Positions 1-12,599 of a stretch of 64,000 nucleotides of DNA are shown one piece after another. Numbering within the stretch: the first letter of the stretch is position 1; the number at the start of each line of letters is the position of its first letter. Source of the DNA: Lagopus muta (taxonomy: Eukaryota > Chordata > Aves > Galliformes > Phasianidae); assembly GCF_023343835.1 (NCBI RefSeq), contig NC_064435.1, positions 76,394,134-76,458,133 on the forward strand. The letters run 5' to 3'. The notes beneath the pieces were generated by a model that saw nothing but the letters and a program-made list of their open reading frames with translations, ran no database searches and was not told the origin of the DNA. The position numbers and the translations under genes are program-made.

Positions 1-25
1 CACAGGTGAAGTACCTTCACCTGTG
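1..25. other. Perfect inverted repeat (hairpin)
   Basis: CACAGGTGAA at 1-10 is the exact reverse complement of 16-25. One more G-C pair (11 with 15) leaves a 3-nt loop, giving an 11-bp stem. The copy at 58.8 kb keeps a degraded version (CAGGTGAAG, then TTATCTCTGTG), so the palindrome probably belongs to the repeat family rather than arising locally. Confidence 0.75.
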
Positions 26-80
26 TTCCTGGGGCTGACCCATTGCTTGCCTCAAGTGGTTAATGAGAGGTTCAGGCCGC
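1..80 (-). repeat. Fragment of an unclassified interspersed repeat, cut by the window edge
   Basis: Read on the minus strand, this stretch aligns with about 58745-58822 on the plus strand. Shared blocks include CCTGAAC, GGGTCAGCCC and CAGGTGAAG in the same order and spacing. Two diverged copies 58 kb apart show it is a dispersed family. I cannot assign it to a named class. The copy continues beyond the left edge of the window. Confidence 0.6.
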
Positions 81-1641
81 GATTCAGCAGTTCTCATGCA
101 CTTGTATAGCAGGATAAACATGAGCAGATATGAGAAGTGCTGCACTGTAAGTTCACTGAGCTTTTGCATTCTATAATTGTGGTAGAATTGTATGAGAATT
201 GGGGTGTTCAGTAATACATTTACTTATTTTTAAATAGTATATAATTTTTAGGCTATTGATGAAAAAGTTTAATAGTGCCCTTGACCTATACATATGTATA
301 AGGGATAGTGTACTCAAAATAATACCTTTCTTTTGCTTTCAAACCCATTATTTGGTTAATAAAACTCACTAATTTAAATTTTTCCCATCTGACTTAAAAA
401 GAAAAAATGAAAAGAAAAATCACATCTATGGAACAGACAAGCTTTGTAACCAATTAGGTGTATGTTGCATGTTTTTGCCCTCAAAAAACAGGCATCTCTT
501 GTTTTAGCGCAAATACTGAATGTTTCCAAATGTAATGCAGGGAAGCAGGGGTTAAAAATCTTTTTGTCACCTCCCCGATCTTTTTTTCACATTGAGCTGT
601 CAGTTTCCATAAACACTATGAGTCTGTCAAATTATAAATAAGAATCTTGCTATCTCTTTCCTCTCGTTTTTATACTCATTTGGTATACTTTGTACCAGGA
701 TAGAAAGTGATTTCTTCTTTCTCTCTCTCTCTCTCATCTCCAAGCAACAGAATGCTCAGAATGTGTTGTTTTTTAGTAGAAGCAGCACTATTTCATTTGG
801 AAGCCAGAAGTTTGCTCTGTTGATAATCTAGTCTCCATGCTCTTTCAATTACAAAGCCCTGTCCTGTTGTGTTATGGGGTAGAATGAGTACCTGAAGGCA
901 TGTTTGAAATTTTAAAGGTGAGAATATTGCCAAAATATTCAGACAGGAATATTTACACATTCATTATTGTAGTATATTAAACATGTTTGATAAGGTCTGA
1001 AATACTTTTATTCCTGATTTTCAAAGCATGCAAGTGACACTGCAGCTCTTGTAGTGGCTGACTTGATTTTTAAGGGTATTTTTTGATTGCAACCATTAAC
1101 ATGATATAATACAGAAATGTTGTATTTAGATAAACATATATTTTTGCAATAGACAATAGACATAGACACAGCAGTTGAAGTCAGGATCAAGGTTTGTTGC
1201 AGTTAATTGAATAAAAATTAGGACAATGCTTTAAATGTAAGAGTGGATCAGTAACTAGGAACTACAATGATAACTATAAGACATGAGAAACAATGTAAAT
1301 GTATAAATTAATTAGAACAGAATAAACAAGTTCAAAATGAGGTAAAGGGAGTGAGCTGAAATTCCTGTGCTGGTTTTGTTCACATGAGTGCTGAATTACT
1401 CCCTTTGCAATTTCTGTGTTTTAACAGCAGAACATAAATAGAATCCAGGAAATAGTTAATATACCTTTACTGGCTTTGCATTAAAAATACAAAATTAAAA
1501 AACATTACTGAGATTTAGGAATAGGAAAAAATTAGTGAGAGGACAAGAATTATGGGAAAAGTTAATGAAAAGTGATATTATGAGAGATGTACTGGAACAG
1601 CAATACAGTAAATATATGTATCTATACACATGTAGGTATGC
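81..1641. other. No gene recognised; AT-rich unique-looking DNA
   Basis: Nothing coding is visible. There is a short CT-rich tract at about 717-736. The only reading frame over 50 codons here (minus, 1008-1190) has no domain or low-complexity signature I can place. Confidence 0.6.
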
Positions 1642-2181
1642 AGGTTGCTCCAAAAGGAATGCCTCCTATTTATTTCTGTGGAAACTGTGAAGAGCACAAC
1701 ACTATCAGCTACAATTCTCAGCTACAATCATTATATTTCTACATAGTCTCCACCATTAGCTATACATTTTCAATGGCAATGAACAGGAGCTTGCATGCTG
1801 TTCTTGTAAAAATCTGCATGGACATGTGGAACATGGTTTGTCTTTCAGATCGCTGTTGCTACTGCTGAAATGTGCCACCCACTAACTCACTGTGTTCACA
1901 TCCACTGTTAGGTCTGCACTGATCTTCCACAAACATCAATTAATGTCAGCTGGTGCAATTTTTCCACAGGGAGGAATTCAGTTACATACCTTTGCTTCAT
2001 CTGCATTTCCATGTCAGAAGCCATTTTTGTCAGACTGCCCCTCTGCTGTCATCTGTCACATGGCAAAAAAGTGTAATGGAGTATCGGTGGCAAGGTTCAA
2101 CCTCTACTGCCTACCACCAACATGTCTCTCACATATCGTGCCAACATAATAAAATAGGTTGTCTTCATTTCAGAGCAGCCC
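1642..2181 (-). mobile_element. Mariner-type DNA transposon, internally deleted (Galluhop-like), copy A
   Basis: The left end GGTTGCTCCAAAAGGAATGCC and the right end (minus strand GGCTGCTCTGAAATGAAGAC) form imperfect terminal inverted repeats. At about 540 bp the element is less than half the roughly 1.3 kb of an autonomous mariner. On the minus strand it keeps the start of the transposase region, including the segment encoding a CDRWQQ-like motif, and then jumps to the 3' end of the element. Plus-strand reading frames across it (1587-1868, 1892-2149, 1953-2237) are antisense noise. No clear TA target duplication survives. The family name is from memory. Confidence 0.8.
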
Positions 2182-5110
2182 TCAGAAAAGAAAAGAATAT
2201 AGTGGCACTGGGAATGAGGATCCAATATAACAGATAAACAGCAAGACCTGAAAGATGTAACATATAGTAAATGTGATAGAAATGAATAAAGGCTCTCTAG
2301 AATTTCAAAGTTGATAGGTAAGTCAGATTTACCTTTAAGTCGGTGATACGGAAACTTTCACTGACATAAATTCATTCATGTTTTGTGAAATGAATAGAAT
2401 AGAAGCTAACAAAAAATAACTGCAGTTATTTAAAGTGGAAGTGATAAATGCGTGTAGTTGGAGGGAAGAAGATAAAAGCTGAGTAAATAGACAATATTCC
2501 TTACTCCACATACCAATAGATATTGTGATACTGTAAGCATGGTTCATTCATGTCAACTGGGTGTAGAAAGTAATACTCACATTTGATCATATGACTGAAT
2601 AAAAGTGATTGGAATATTCCAAAATCTCATGTAAATGTATACTTCAGCACTCCTGTACAGGAAGGTTAATGGCTTAGATTCAAGGTGTAAACAATTTTAG
2701 TTCACGCAATGAATAATGGAGAAACAAATGGAGAAAGAGCAGATTTTGCCTCTGTGTCACGTAAATAAGTCTGAATAACTACAGCTTTTGCTTTGATTCT
2801 GTATAAGCTAAGCTGAAATCAGATAAATATTTCATAGCAGGGTAGAATTTAGTCCATGAAATACTAGTGTAATCAAGTGGGACGCAGGTTGCCCAAATGA
2901 AATTCTCATTGTCCTTTAGTCTTTAAAAATATAATAAAAGCCTATTCTTGCCTGTTCTTAAGATTGTTAGCCCTCTGGAGTGTAAGTATCTTGTAAATTG
3001 TAATATTTACATATATAGGAATAGAAAAAAACTCATAATTCATAATTTGTTCTTTGGGTTAAACTGCAGGTGCTTTGAACTTGATTTAGAAGAAAATCTG
3101 TGTCTTTGAAAACACTGTTAAAGACTTTATCTTCCATAAAAATAATTGTAGAAAGTTACATTTTACTTAAAAAAGCAAACAAAAACCAAAACAATATTGC
3201 AGTTTTATTTCTTTTCTAGTGAGAAATTTAGCTAAAGAAAGAATATTGATCATAGTCAGGATTCAGTAATCTGAGGTGCAGTAGTGCCCAAACTAACTGA
3301 AATTAATAGAAGCATACATACCTCTGCCTGATCCTGTTTGAACCTGTATTAAGTTATGAGAAGAAATGCTAGTGTACGAATGGTTTCTGGACTTCTAAGA
3401 TGAAAAAGGCATGGATTAATTGCTGAATTTGAAGACAGCTGACACATACCATCACAGAACTATTAATTATATTTAACTCATTGCTTATTTTGGTTTTGAT
3501 ACTGAAGGAATGAAAGAACATTACCATCCATTTGAATGACTCAATGAACATGAGATCTGAAGAACCAGGATCTCACTGATGTTTTGCACATGGATTTCTA
3601 AGATTTTGATATTGCTCTTTACCACATGATCATAAACTGACTTTTCATGGGCTAAACGTGAAAATCATATCCTTTACTGCAAACTGTTCAGAAAGATAAG
3701 GAAAAGAGTAGCATTAAATTATCACTCCTCCTGGGATAGCATTCCAAAGGACGTATTTTTGTCCAGAACAAGATTGCACTTCTTAAATGAATTACAGAAT
3801 TATCTCCACTTAGAGTGCATTAATTTGTGCCATGGAATTGCCTAGAGCACATAAAACTGTTCTGAGTGAAACCAGACTATAGAAACATATCTAATCTGTC
3901 CTCAAGGGATTCAGACTAGGCTATAACTAGTCTGAAAACAAAAATATATAAAATCTATAGCATTGTTATTTCATCTTCAGTATTAACAATTTTGTTTTAT
4001 AGGACCATTGTTACTGATATATTCTACCTAATAATGTAGATATAACAAGTATGTCTGTGCTAGGAACAAAACTATGCAGTATATTCATAGATGCTTAGGA
4101 AAAAAATGACTGTTAAGACACATGTGCTCGTGGTTGCAGTATAAAAAAAAAAAATACTCCTAATAATCAAATAATCAAAACATGCTCATTTTGAAGAGCA
4201 CAGGAAGATCTCCTGTTGTCTGGGTGGTAAAACAGCAAAAACATCGAGATAAGCAGCAGGTTTAAAACTGCCAGTGCTGAATGAGAACCAAACATGAAAT
4301 ATTTTTGAGGTAACTAAGGCAACTTCGTGGAGATGGCTGTGAATGTTTCAGAAAGAGAGACGAGAAAGAAAAGGGAACCAACAATAAAAACGTTGAAAAT
4401 GATTGATGAGGGAAGGAATGAAAAAACAGTGAATAAATCAAGGCTAGATGAAACCTGATGTTATTTATATAGGGCCAAAAATAAAGGATTCTCTGCAGGG
4501 AATCACAAGAGAAAAGGATTATAAGAGGAAAATGTGTTCAAAGATTTAAGTTCTTTTACAGTATGTTTTGAAACTGAAAGTTGGAGTTATTAAAGCAGAT
4601 CGGATGCAAACAATAGAGAAGAAATAACGAGGAGCTGGATTCTTGTAAGGATCTTTAATGGATTCTCACATGTTGCTAGTCAGGAGACTAGAACCACATG
4701 CATTAAATTTTAAAATTGCACGTATTTAGGAAGGCAGACAGGAACATCAGGAATAATTTCTGGCAGTAGTTTACAAACTATTGAACAATTTGTTTAGTAT
4801 TACATGGATAATCAAGCTGAAGTCACTCTAGAATTTAAAGGAAACTGGGGCAAGTGATACCAGCTAAGTGGGCCAGATGAAAGAAGAGGAAGGATATAAA
4901 AATTCCTATGTAAATCTCATGAATTTTACCAGTGTGGTAACCATCAGTGTGTGATGGTTGGTTAGTTGTTTTTAGAGCACTTAATACCATGGGGTATGAC
5001 AAGTTATTCCTGAGTGATGTTCCAGATAAGCATTCCACAGCATGTGGTTACTGGTTGTGCCTCAAGCATAACAGCTGATAAAACAAGAAATAGTGCATGA
5101 TATTTTTAGT

Positions 5111-5146
<36 letters not shown>

Positions 5147-6929
5147 CAGTGCCATGACTGCATTTTCTGTTACCTTCTCTTACAAAATTCACTTCTGAAA
5201 TTGGCAATAAATACAGGATGGAAAAAAGTTAACCACAAAGTAAAACTTGTATTGATCTGTAACTTAAGATACTTTAATTACTTTCATAAAACTCCAGTGG
5301 CTTTGTGCAGTAGGTTGTATAGAGTAGGGGAACAGTATGGAATGTAGCTAATGTATTAAAAATGGAAATGATGATCTGCAAAAAACAAGACCTGATTATA
5401 CTTTCAGAAATATGTGCATTCTTTTTATGATTATTATTATTGCTATCATATGCTTAAAAATTCAGCATAGTCCATATGAATGAGATAGCAAAAAATAAGT
5501 ATTAATGAGCACTTTGGATTAATATGACAAATAACACTGATTTTTTTAAATCCAGTTTTCGTTGGAAACTACAAGCAAGATGTTCCTTAATTCCATGGAC
5601 ATTTGTGATAGGGAGGAGAAAAAGAATGGGAGAAGTTTTAGAAAAGTTGTTTTATGAACAAATACTGAATTTTTGAGAAGCATTGTAAATGAAATTGTAA
5701 TGAATGGGCACCAGGAAATATTATTCTAATAGGGCTTTCCTCACAGCAGAGATAAGCCTTTTTTTATTTTTTTCTTTTTAAATATACTATTATAAGGAAG
5801 GTAAGCTCCTATAAAAAACAAAGATGAACATAAGAAGAAGAAGGAGACAAGATGAACTGATGGAAAAAACTAGATAGAGGTTTTACGGTGTTAGGTAGGA
5901 AGAAACAGGATGTGATTGTACAGGATGTGATATCAGTCTTCATCCCTTGACTTAAACAAAGAACAAGGAATCACCAGCTCCTATCTGTACTTAAGTAATA
6001 ACGAATTATAAACAATCCTCCAGGTATAAAACAGCAGAAAACAGTATTTACACTGCATAAGCATACATCTTTGACTCTATATACATCTAATCAAACGTGC
6101 TGATGTTATTTTAGAGTTCCACAGATAAGGACTTAGTTTTTTTTGACAGACATCTTTCAGCGAAAGCGAGATTTTAAGATATATCTTACTGCGTTCGTCA
6201 CTTATTTCTATTGCCTTTCATAGCAAATGACTTGATTTTTCTGCCTTTTGATGCTGTTAATATATAAATTTTGATAAATGGTCTTTATACTCAATCTCCC
6301 ATATTGTGAAAATAAGACTAAACTAAAGATACACATTGAGCATGTCCTTACAATGGTTCGTTAGATCATAACTAGATATGGATCCACCACATTCAAAAGA
6401 AAATGGCATGAGGTGCTCTGGCATGTACCACAGATACTCAGATGCAACAGAACAGAAATGTGATACAGAGTGGATGGAATCAGGAGGAACAAAGGTAATA
6501 GAATTCATCAGCCTGGAAGAGCAGTAGGTGAGGGGGCAATGGAATAAAGCCTAGACAGTGATTAATGATATTAAGATGATAAGTAGAGAATGATTAATCT
6601 TCAAGAAACAGTTTACTCACTGAAATCATCATTTAGTAAGCCATTAAAAGAGAAATAAGTGTTTTTCTATACAACCTACAATTTAAGGTAATTTACTTCA
6701 AAATAAGTTGAAGGTGTAAATTACTTCAAAATAGATTGTATTTCTATTGTTGTTAAGTACAGCATTCCAAAACAGTCTCTAGTTCTGAAATGCTTGGTGA
6801 CCTGTAGCTTGAGAAAGATACCACTGTGAGGCAGTTCTTGCTGTGCTCCCATACACGTTGGCTACTGTTATCTCTGGATAATGGAGAAAAAAGAAAAAAA
6901 AAAGTCCTGATACAGTGTAGCAATTTATC
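2182..6929. other. No gene recognised
   Basis: This is AT-rich DNA without recognisable coding or mobile sequence. It includes a 31-nt A run at 5115-5145. A direct repeat of TTACTTCAAAATA occurs at about 6692 and 6720. The minus-strand frames (2335-2547, 3369-3551, 4835-5038, 6323-6508) show no family signature. Confidence 0.6.
5115..5145 (+). repeat. Poly(A) run, 31 nt
   Basis: The run is uninterrupted and directly preceded by GTTATT. No polyadenylation signal or recognisable retrocopy sits just upstream, so it may be a simple microsatellite. Confidence 0.9.
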
Positions 6930-7012
6930 TAACTGTAGATGTTCCTGTTCATTGCAGGGGAATTGCACTTTAAGGCTCTCTTTCAACTGAAATGATTCTA
7001 TGATTCTATGAG
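6930..7012 (+). mobile_element. CR1 LINE, short 3' terminal fragment
   Basis: GTTCCTGTTCATTGCAGGGG followed by a degraded pre-tail and ATTCTATGATTCTATG is the CR1 3' UTR end with two tail units. The 5' truncation to roughly 80 bp fits the usual incomplete reverse transcription of CR1. Confidence 0.85.
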
Positions 7013-10000
7013 ATACACATATATAATAGTATTATCAGAATATTAATGTAATGGCCAGTAATACCTGATAGAAATATTTCCATAACACGTTTCATGTCAG
7101 CCATTTTGAAGAGCTTTTTACAGAAAGCAAACAGTGAGTTCTTTAATGCAAATACATATATAAAAGAAATAGAGCAGAAGCGGAATCATATAATTCATTC
7201 CTTTGATTCAACATGTTTAAAAGTCCTCTACTTAGGTGATTTTATCATGATATGACAGTCCAACTAATAAAAAAAAAAAAAATGCAGTAACTAAGCACAT
7301 AGGATAAATAGCAAATAGTGAATCATGAATATTTCAAATATTACCCACAGTAATCATTGAAAAAATTAATCTAGATGAAACTTGGATGAATAAAATGAGA
7401 TCTTACTGGATTTAGTGAAGATATTCTTGTGACAAAGCTTAACTCCTATTAGCAGTTGGGTTGGCTTTCTTTTTATTCATTATACTGTTCCTATGAGTAT
7501 CTGACTTTCACGCTGTTGATGTAAATGAACACTTTCACTGATGATGATAATATAGTAGAGCAGCAATATGTGTGTATAATGTGCTCTTTAAAAGTACCGA
7601 GCTGCAATTATTTTAGGTATGCAAATGATCCAGTTGAGGGTAATGCTACAAGAGAAATTCATAACAGGTTCAAATCAGAATAGAAGTGGCTATTTCTGGC
7701 TAAGGCTTATTGAAGATATTCTAAAGAATCCAATTCCCTATCAGCCTGAGGAAAATGAATAATGCTTTGTAAGTTTAACATCTCCAAGTCAGAGTCCAGT
7801 ACTTTTGTCCAGGTTCTTTTACAGAAAGCTTCCCCTGTGAAAAGTGTTTAACCTTTAGTACCAAATTGACTTACTTGTAAATATTTGATATTTTTTTTTT
7901 CTTGTAAATATTTGATATGGGACTTTTACTCATTAGTGATACAAGCAATGTACTGAAATCGCAATATTAGCATGAACAAATATCATTCTCATTACCTGTC
8001 ACCACTATAATGTTGAACGTCCCGAATCACTGGGAAGGAATACACAAATTGAAGCCAGCTCAAGTGTGTTATTGTCTTAAAATATTGTATTCCTTGTTGT
8101 TCAATTTTTAAACCTTATGTTCTTATGAGGCACCCTCACAGATTCCCTATACCATTCTGGACAACTCAGGAGGACAATATTCTATTGCTTAGCTTCAGGA
8201 AGGCCATTCATACAACTGGTTGGCACAGTCTATTGATACTTGATACAACCAATTAACCCACTAATAATTTATCTTAAAACAATGTCACCACATGCTCTCT
8301 TTACTATTGAGAAAGAGTTCAGCTTTCTTTGCAAGTCATTTGCATCCTACTTTTTTCCTATAGCCTAGTAAGCACTTCACCTTTGTTCATCTGCTCATCT
8401 CCTTTGAGTCTGCTTCCAAAGTACGTTTTTGTTGATTACATCTTCATTGTTGTTTGGAAAAGAAGCAATTCCTTTTCTTTGGCTTGCCATATCTTTTTTT
8501 TTTTTCTTTTTCTATGGTTTTTTTTTTTTTTTCCCCCTTTGGATGTTATCCTTTCTTATAAACAGAAATTATGAGCAATTCTTGAGTGTACACCAACTTA
8601 GTTCATATTAGAGGTAAATCTCCCATTTCATTTAATATTGGAGTAGTTTTGGAGCTTTTGAAATCATCTGCTCTAGGTTGAAACTAAAACTAAAAGGTGT
8701 ATGGTTATACTTAATGCTCAAAATGCACTAATGGACACTGAATCCATAAAATTAGTCAGGTGCTAAAACCCTTCAAAAAACATACAATGTGTATTTCAGG
8801 TCCTCTGTATCAAGTGTTGTGCTTGGCAAATACACTCTTATATCATGCAAAAAAAGCTTCCAGGGTCTCTCTGGCAGTGTAACAACTACACATCAGAAGG
8901 ATCTTGAGGCATTACATTTTATCACGTTTTGCTTCCAAAATATATTTTGTTCGAGTTGTTGTTTCTGACCTTGTTTTATATGTTTATATTCAGTAATGAC
9001 TGCATGATATGATTTAGAGATGATTATTTTCTAACTTTGCAGGTTGGAAAAACAGCTATTTGATAGTTTGATTAGAGCATACACAGACATACCTAAACTA
9101 GTTAGCTTAAAAACTGGAAGAAAGACATTTGGGAATCATAATTGTCCCCTGTAAAGTACATACTCAGTTTTCAATCCTGTGGTGTTTTGATTTTCTTGTC
9201 ATTATGCATGACAAACATAATGATATTTTACGTAGCCTGCAGTATTGCTTTCCAGTTACAGTGTCACTTTCCATTATCAGTTATTTATTTGTCCCTGTTT
9301 TCTCCCTGCTCAGAGCACAGTTTTCTAAACACCAATGTGAGTAGTACACTTTTAAGACACTTATATGTGAGTAACATATTCAGATGTTGGAACAAATAGC
9401 AATCAAGGCTCAGTAAGATATCTGATTAAAATGAGATGCTGCCTTCAGTGTCTTTAAGGTTAAAAAAAAAATAAATAAATGAATGCCATGGTTTATTTTG
9501 GTTGCTTTTGTTGTTGTTTTGTTGTTAGAGTATTGTTTGTTTGTTTCCATTTAAGATTCAGTAAAATTATATCAGACTTGGTTTTGCGGAATATAAAAAC
9601 TGTCAGTTTAAAGTATTCTTTCATTATAAAAGGATGAAACTCAAAAATTGATTATTTTTTATATAATTATTGCAATTAAGTTGCTTTAAATGACAACATT
9701 CCTAATGTAATCTACAATAATTTTTTCCTTATTTCTTCTATTAACTTTTTTTTAAATTATCACTTTTATTTTAAGCGATCAGTACAAAACAACAGGACTG
9801 CAGAGGATGATAAAAACCTTTGCATATCAAATGAAATAAGAAAATCAGTTTAATTACTAAGTACAGAATTATAATCTACTGTAACTCATGTACAATCAGG
9901 CAAGGTCTTCATTCAGATTTAAAGGTGAGAGTTCTAATAGGAATCTGCTTCCATAATGATCCTGATTCATTCACTATTGGCATAAAATATATAAATAGTT

Positions 10001-11479
10001 CATGCAAATTTATACATGTATAGATGAATATTTAATATACTGTCTTTTAACTTGTATTTATTTTTAGTTAAATTTCTATCAAAAATTTTTTTTGTACTAT
10101 TTGTTTTTAAATTTGACTTTTCAGAGGATTATGTTTCTTAGAGAAAAATGATATTTTCATTTAATGGTGCAGGGCATCTTTTATTAAACTATCTCCAGCA
10201 GATTCTCCTTGCAGAATTTGCAAGAATAAAGATACAACTCATCTCCAAGTGGATTTTTCTAATTTCAGCTCTATGATAAAAAGATTGAAATAAAAACACT
10301 TAAAAATAGCATTTTATGGTACCTTAATTTAAAAGTGTAACTGCCAGAAAATGTGATGGTGTTTGAGGTGCCAAAACAAATACTATCAAGTCCATTATTG
10401 GACTGTATGTATGGATGGAGAAGTTAACCTTTTCCACAGTTAAAGGTTTGCAGAAGTGTTATGCATTGTCACAATGCCTATTATTGATGAAATATTTATT
10501 TTTAGTTATTCATATTTCTCAGTACCCACCAGGCTTCTTGTTCTTTGAGTTTCTAAGGCTAGATGTATTTTACCACGAACTTCTGAATCACATAGTGAAG
10601 GCTACACAATTTTATTGTGGATGGATATGACCTGATGTAATTAATGTTACAAGCATACAATTATAAATATCCCAAATGTGTGTATCCAGTTTTAAGTAAC
10701 ATCATGTAAAACCAGTGATCTAATTATCAATATTGGTATTTTTACCTTTGAAAAATATTCTTTCAAGGAAAGCTGAAATAGAATCTTAGTTATGCTTACC
10801 ATAATAACAATTATGACTATGAAGTATTTTATGTTCTGAAGTGCTGACCAGGAGTTTTAAAAATTCGAAGAAACTTATCCTCTGAGAATTATTATTATTA
10901 TACGAGATAATTTTGGTTATTTTATCCTCAATTCAGATTCAAGTCATCTAGTCAGATTAATTAATCATATTTTTAAGCAAACTGAGGAATGTGTTTCTTC
11001 CTGTCAGGCTGGGATTTGGCATGACCTTCATGTAATCTCATGAAATAAGGTTTCTACCGGTACTGCTATTCAAAGCTAAATTTAGAAATTTAGAAAAATT
11101 TGATTAATTCAAGGGAAAAAATAAACTCTCTAAGGAGGATGTATGCAATGATTAAATACTTATTTGAGCACTGTAGTCAAAGTAAATTGTAGCCCTCATG
11201 AAAACAATCCCAATATTCTTTAAGCAGGATCCAGAAATTCTTCTCACAAAGAAATACTTTTTATAAATAAATACCATTATATGCATATTGAGAAAGAAAA
11301 GGAAATAAACAAACAACAATAACAAAAATAAACACAAAAGACCCCCCCCACAAAATATTTTCCAGCCAACTAATGACTGTAACCTAGTTAACAGTTTCAG
11401 TAGAAGCTCCTTTTATCACCAGAATTTGGACAGAAAAAGAAAATCGAGTTCTGGCATCCTGGGGCCATGATCACTGCTG
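7013..11479. other. No gene recognised
   Basis: This is AT-rich DNA with T-rich tracts at about 8490-8535. The hydrophobic plus-strand frames at 8329-8611 are produced by these T runs (poly-Phe/Leu) and are not credible membrane proteins. A small tandem duplication at 7874-7918 is listed separately. Confidence 0.6.
7874..7918. repeat. Two-copy tandem duplication, 27-bp period
   Basis: CTTGTAAATATTTGATAT occurs at 7874-7891 and again, identically, at 7901-7918. A T run separates the two copies. Confidence 0.9.
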
Positions 11480-11880
11480 TGGGGAACCTGTGCCAGTGTT
11501 GACCATCCTACTTATGAAGAATCTTGTCCTTATCCCCAACCTGATCCATCTCTGATGCAACTTCATGCCATTCTCTCAGGTTCTGCTGCTGTCAGCAGCA
11601 AGCAGAGATCAGCACTGCCCCTCCAGTCCTCTCCTGAGGAAGCTTTAGGCTGCTGTGAGGAGCCTTAGTTGCTCCTTATACATCTTCCCCTCCAGACATT
11701 TCACTGTCTTCCTAGCTCTTCTTTGGCACTCTTCGTTTCTTATACTGAGGCATAGAGTGTTTGAAGTGAGGTTGCACAGAGCAGAACAATCCCTCTCCTT
11801 GTTGGCAGTGCTGGGCCTAATGCACACCAAGTTACACTTGGCCCTTTTGACTGATGGGACACACTGCTGACTCTTGTTTT
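11480..11880 (-). mobile_element. CR1 LINE fragment (minus strand)
   Basis: The plus strand shows reverse-complement CR1 landmarks in order: GGGGAACCTGTGCCAGTG, AACTTCATGCCATTCTCTC, GAGGAAGCTTTAGGCTG, ACATCTTCCCCTCCAGAC, and a block close to CACACTGCTGACTC. These correspond to the distal ORF2/3' region. Neither tail repeats nor an open frame survive. The overlapping frames at 11645-11870 on both strands are by-products. Confidence 0.85.
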
Positions 11881-12484
11881 ATTTGTCATCAGTTGGAACT
11901 ACTAGATCCTTTTCCACAGGGTTTTTTTCATTTTATTTAGAAAAGGCATAACTTACTTTATTAGTTTAACCATTCATATCTTTACATGTAATATTCTAAG
12001 ATATTGATCTTGCAAGCATTATGTCATTTTGCTTCTATAATTGAGTAATTATTTATGAAATAAATATTTAAAAATCATCTATAATCAAATCTGACACAAC
12101 ATTGATATCATTGCTTATCACATTCACGTTCATGTTTCTCAAGTTCATCTTTATTTATGAATAAATATTTATGTTCAATCAGTATGAAGTTTTCTGGAAC
12201 AACTGAGCAGTAACAACACTTAAGGCTAAAGTCTACCTGTGGGCAAAAGTCATCCAGTGTAGGACTTAAATATACATATAGAACAATGAGGTATGTGACT
12301 TTCAGATGGAATCATTTAAACCTTAAGTGGAAGATAAAATCCATAAACATCTGGTGTGAATGTTCTTGTCTTGAAACAAATTTATCAACAGAATAGGCGA
12401 TCTGAAGCTTCTATCTGGCCTGTTTATCTCCATGCAAATTATGTTCCTATTATCTATCTCTCATATTGCAAAAAGAGGCCCTGT
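11881..12484. other. No gene recognised
   Basis: This is AT-rich spacer between a CR1 fragment and the minus-strand LTR. It contains several ATAAATATTTA-like blocks and nothing I can assign. Confidence 0.5.
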
Positions 12485-12532
12485 GTCAGCGCTCAGACAA
12501 GTTAGAGACCTCTCACAGTTTCTTGTAGCATC

Positions 12533-12570
12533 GGAATAGTTCTCCAAATAGTTCTCTGAATAGTTCTGCT
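12533..12570 (-). repeat. Three-copy repeat of about 13 nt within R/U5
   Basis: Plus strand: GAATAGTTCTCC, AAATAGTTCTCTG and AATAGTTCTGC follow each other directly. They share the core AATAGTTCT. Confidence 0.8.
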
Positions 12571-12575
12571 TTATT
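12570..12575 (-). promoter_or_regulatory. Polyadenylation signal of the minus-strand LTR
   Basis: TTTATT on the plus strand is AATAAA on the minus strand, followed there by GCAGAACTATTC. It defines the likely R region of the LTR. Confidence 0.6.
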
Positions 12576-12591
12576 GTGTTCAACATACATC

Positions 12592-12599
12592 TTATATAC
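12592..12599 (-). promoter_or_regulatory. TATA box of the minus-strand LTR
   Basis: The plus strand reads TTATATAC here, so the minus strand reads GTATATAA. It lies about 20 bp upstream of the poly(A) signal in the minus direction. Confidence 0.6.

Noticed and set aside
8329..8611. Two hydrophobic frames resembling membrane segments
   Set aside because: The hydrophobicity comes from T homopolymers coding Phe/Leu, and no supporting features are present.
11341..11349. Short C run after A-rich DNA
   Set aside because: It is too short to be distinctive.
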